63,683 nucleotides of DNA from Pseudoselenomonas ruminantium (GTDB lineage Bacteria; Bacillota; Negativicutes; Selenomonadales; Selenomonadaceae), in assembly GCF_900142515.1 (NCBI RefSeq), contig NZ_FRBC01000021.1, forward strand, positions 1 through 63,683, given 5' to 3'. Both the position numbers and the translations under genes were made by a program. The notes under the pieces are model-generated. The model had not been told where the DNA came from. It made no database searches and saw only the letters and a list, made by a program, of their open reading frames with translations. Shown in pieces: positions 63,114 to 63,683 of this stretch; the first letter of the stretch is position 1; each line of letters opens with the position of its first letter.

Positions 63114-63377
63114 ATGGTGCATGAAGATACATATTTGGTTTTCTTAACTATATTTAGTTATATATTTGCTTTTATAATGCTATGGGTCGGTACGGAGTTG
63201 AAATTGCCATGGCTAGACTTAGAAAGGCCTATGTCGAGAAGAGAGTTTTTAGGATGGTGGTGGAAGATTTTACTACTGATGGGAGGGACCATCCTGTTGG
63301 AAGCAACAATAGTGGTGGCAGTAGAGTCATTAAAAGATACAAATAATGGTCCTATGTCAAGATTTAGTACAACATAA
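63114..63377 (+). CDS. Small membrane protein, 87 aa
   Basis: Two hydrophobic helices (about 8-27 and 51-68) with a polar loop containing LKLPWLDLERPMSRREFLGW. Not recognised. ATG 63114 follows TTAGGAG; the frame to TTG 63078 is not supported. Last gene of the series before the transposase; it may be co-transcribed with the previous membrane protein. Confidence 0.55.
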   Translation: MVHEDTYLVFLTIFSYIFAFIMLWVGTELKLPWLDLERPMSRREFLGWWWKILLLMGGTILLEATIVVAVESLKDTNNGPMSRFSTT

Positions 63378-63398
63378 AATGAGAAATTTTAATTATTT

Positions 63399-63683
63399 TC
63401 AACTTACCAATCGTGATTCTCTAGCAACGCTCGCATTGTAAAGTTTTTCAAAGTCATCTGGCGAAAGATATCCACAATGGCTGTGAATCCGCTTTGTGTT
63501 ATAAAATGCTTCAATATACTCAAAAATTAGGCTGTGAGCATGATTAAAATCCCGGATTCTAAAGCGGTTCAGCCATTCACGCTTTATCAATGCGTGAAAT
63601 GACTCGATACAGGCATTATCCCATGGATAAGCTTTCTTGGAATAGCTCCGCTGCATTCGTGCGGTGGCCTTCTTATATTCTTT
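63399..63683 (-). CDS. IS3-family (IS150-like) transposase OrfB, partial at the window edge
   Basis: The C-terminal part of an IS3-type DDE transposase. WDNACIESFHALIKREWLN holds the third catalytic acidic residue (Glu of IESF), and RIRDFNHAHSLIFEYIEAFYNTKRIHS plus LSPDDFEKLY (in pieces) follow as in IS150-like OrfB. The gene is cut by the right edge of the window, so its N-terminal half, OrfA and the left inverted repeat are not seen. One end of the element must lie near 63390. It marks the right border, or an internal insertion, of the accessory island. Confidence 0.9.
   Translation of the reverse strand, partial: KEYKKATARMQRSYSKKAYPWDNACIESFHALIKREWLNRFRIRDFNHAHSLIFEYIEAFYNTKRIHSHCGYLSPDDFEKLYNASVARESRLVS

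Overview
The window looks like chromosomal DNA of a diderm Firmicute (Negativicutes, probably Selenomonadaceae, Selenomonas/Mitsuokella-like). This assignment is an inference. It rests on the combination of a CIRCE/HrcA-controlled dnaK operon and GatCAB amidotransferase with genes that need an outer membrane: a PgaA-type beta-barrel exporter in a complete pgaABCD operon. Protein-level resemblance and an anaerobic metabolism (class III ribonucleotide reductase, rubredoxin, malate dehydrogenase, dicarboxylate transporter, biotin carboxylase) agree with it. No database search was possible.

Positions 1-45.5 kb are densely packed core genome. In order: KtrB/KtrA potassium uptake; hrcA-grpE-dnaK-dnaJ behind a perfect CIRCE element; pgaABCD for poly-N-acetylglucosamine; nrdD behind two NrdR-like boxes; a minus-strand DUF4127/AEC-transporter pair; dedA; tRNA-Gln(CUG); a MATE pump divergent from its probable MerR regulator; rsmD-coaD-coiled-coil protein; a DASS transporter with an SHMT-like protein that lacks the PLP lysine; aldose epimerase; biotin carboxylase; uvrC, a PHP phosphoesterase, a hairpin-rich intergenic element, rubredoxin, an exported nucleoside-hydrolase-like protein; mdh; tadA-nagB; a TPR-like protein divergent from clpB across a large dyad; gatCAB; a hotdog thioesterase, a HAD phosphatase and rlmD. 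Terminators and sigma-A promoters are easy to see and define the transcription units.

Positions 45.5-63.7 kb are an accessory island. It starts just after rlmD with a transposase remnant and ends in an IS3-type transposase that runs off the window. Base composition drops to AT-rich and spacing loosens. Several genes are broken (RadC, a TrbB conjugation ATPase with an internal deletion, two frameshifted small genes, one gene with an in-frame UGA). The 48.4-63.4 kb part is one long same-strand series of mostly small unrelated genes: SUKH (SMI1/KNR4) proteins, a CbrC-like protein, an AIM24-like protein, a second PHP phosphoesterase, small membrane proteins, and a YdjG/YdjH-like pair (TFIIB-type zinc-ribbon membrane protein plus TPM-domain protein). 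This resembles an array of orphan immunity genes collected next to polymorphic toxin or conjugative loci; no toxin gene is visible inside the window. Three copies of the palindrome GTTAATNATTAAC mark the 46.2-48.2 kb entrance to the island.

The observations most worth following are: the nrdD product that stops where the glycyl-radical loop should begin; the SHMT-like pseudoenzyme next to a dicarboxylate transporter; four consecutive stem-loops ahead of the rubredoxin gene; the mdh leader with two mutually exclusive pairings; the clpB/TPR dyad; and the immunity-like island with its envelope-stress-like module.
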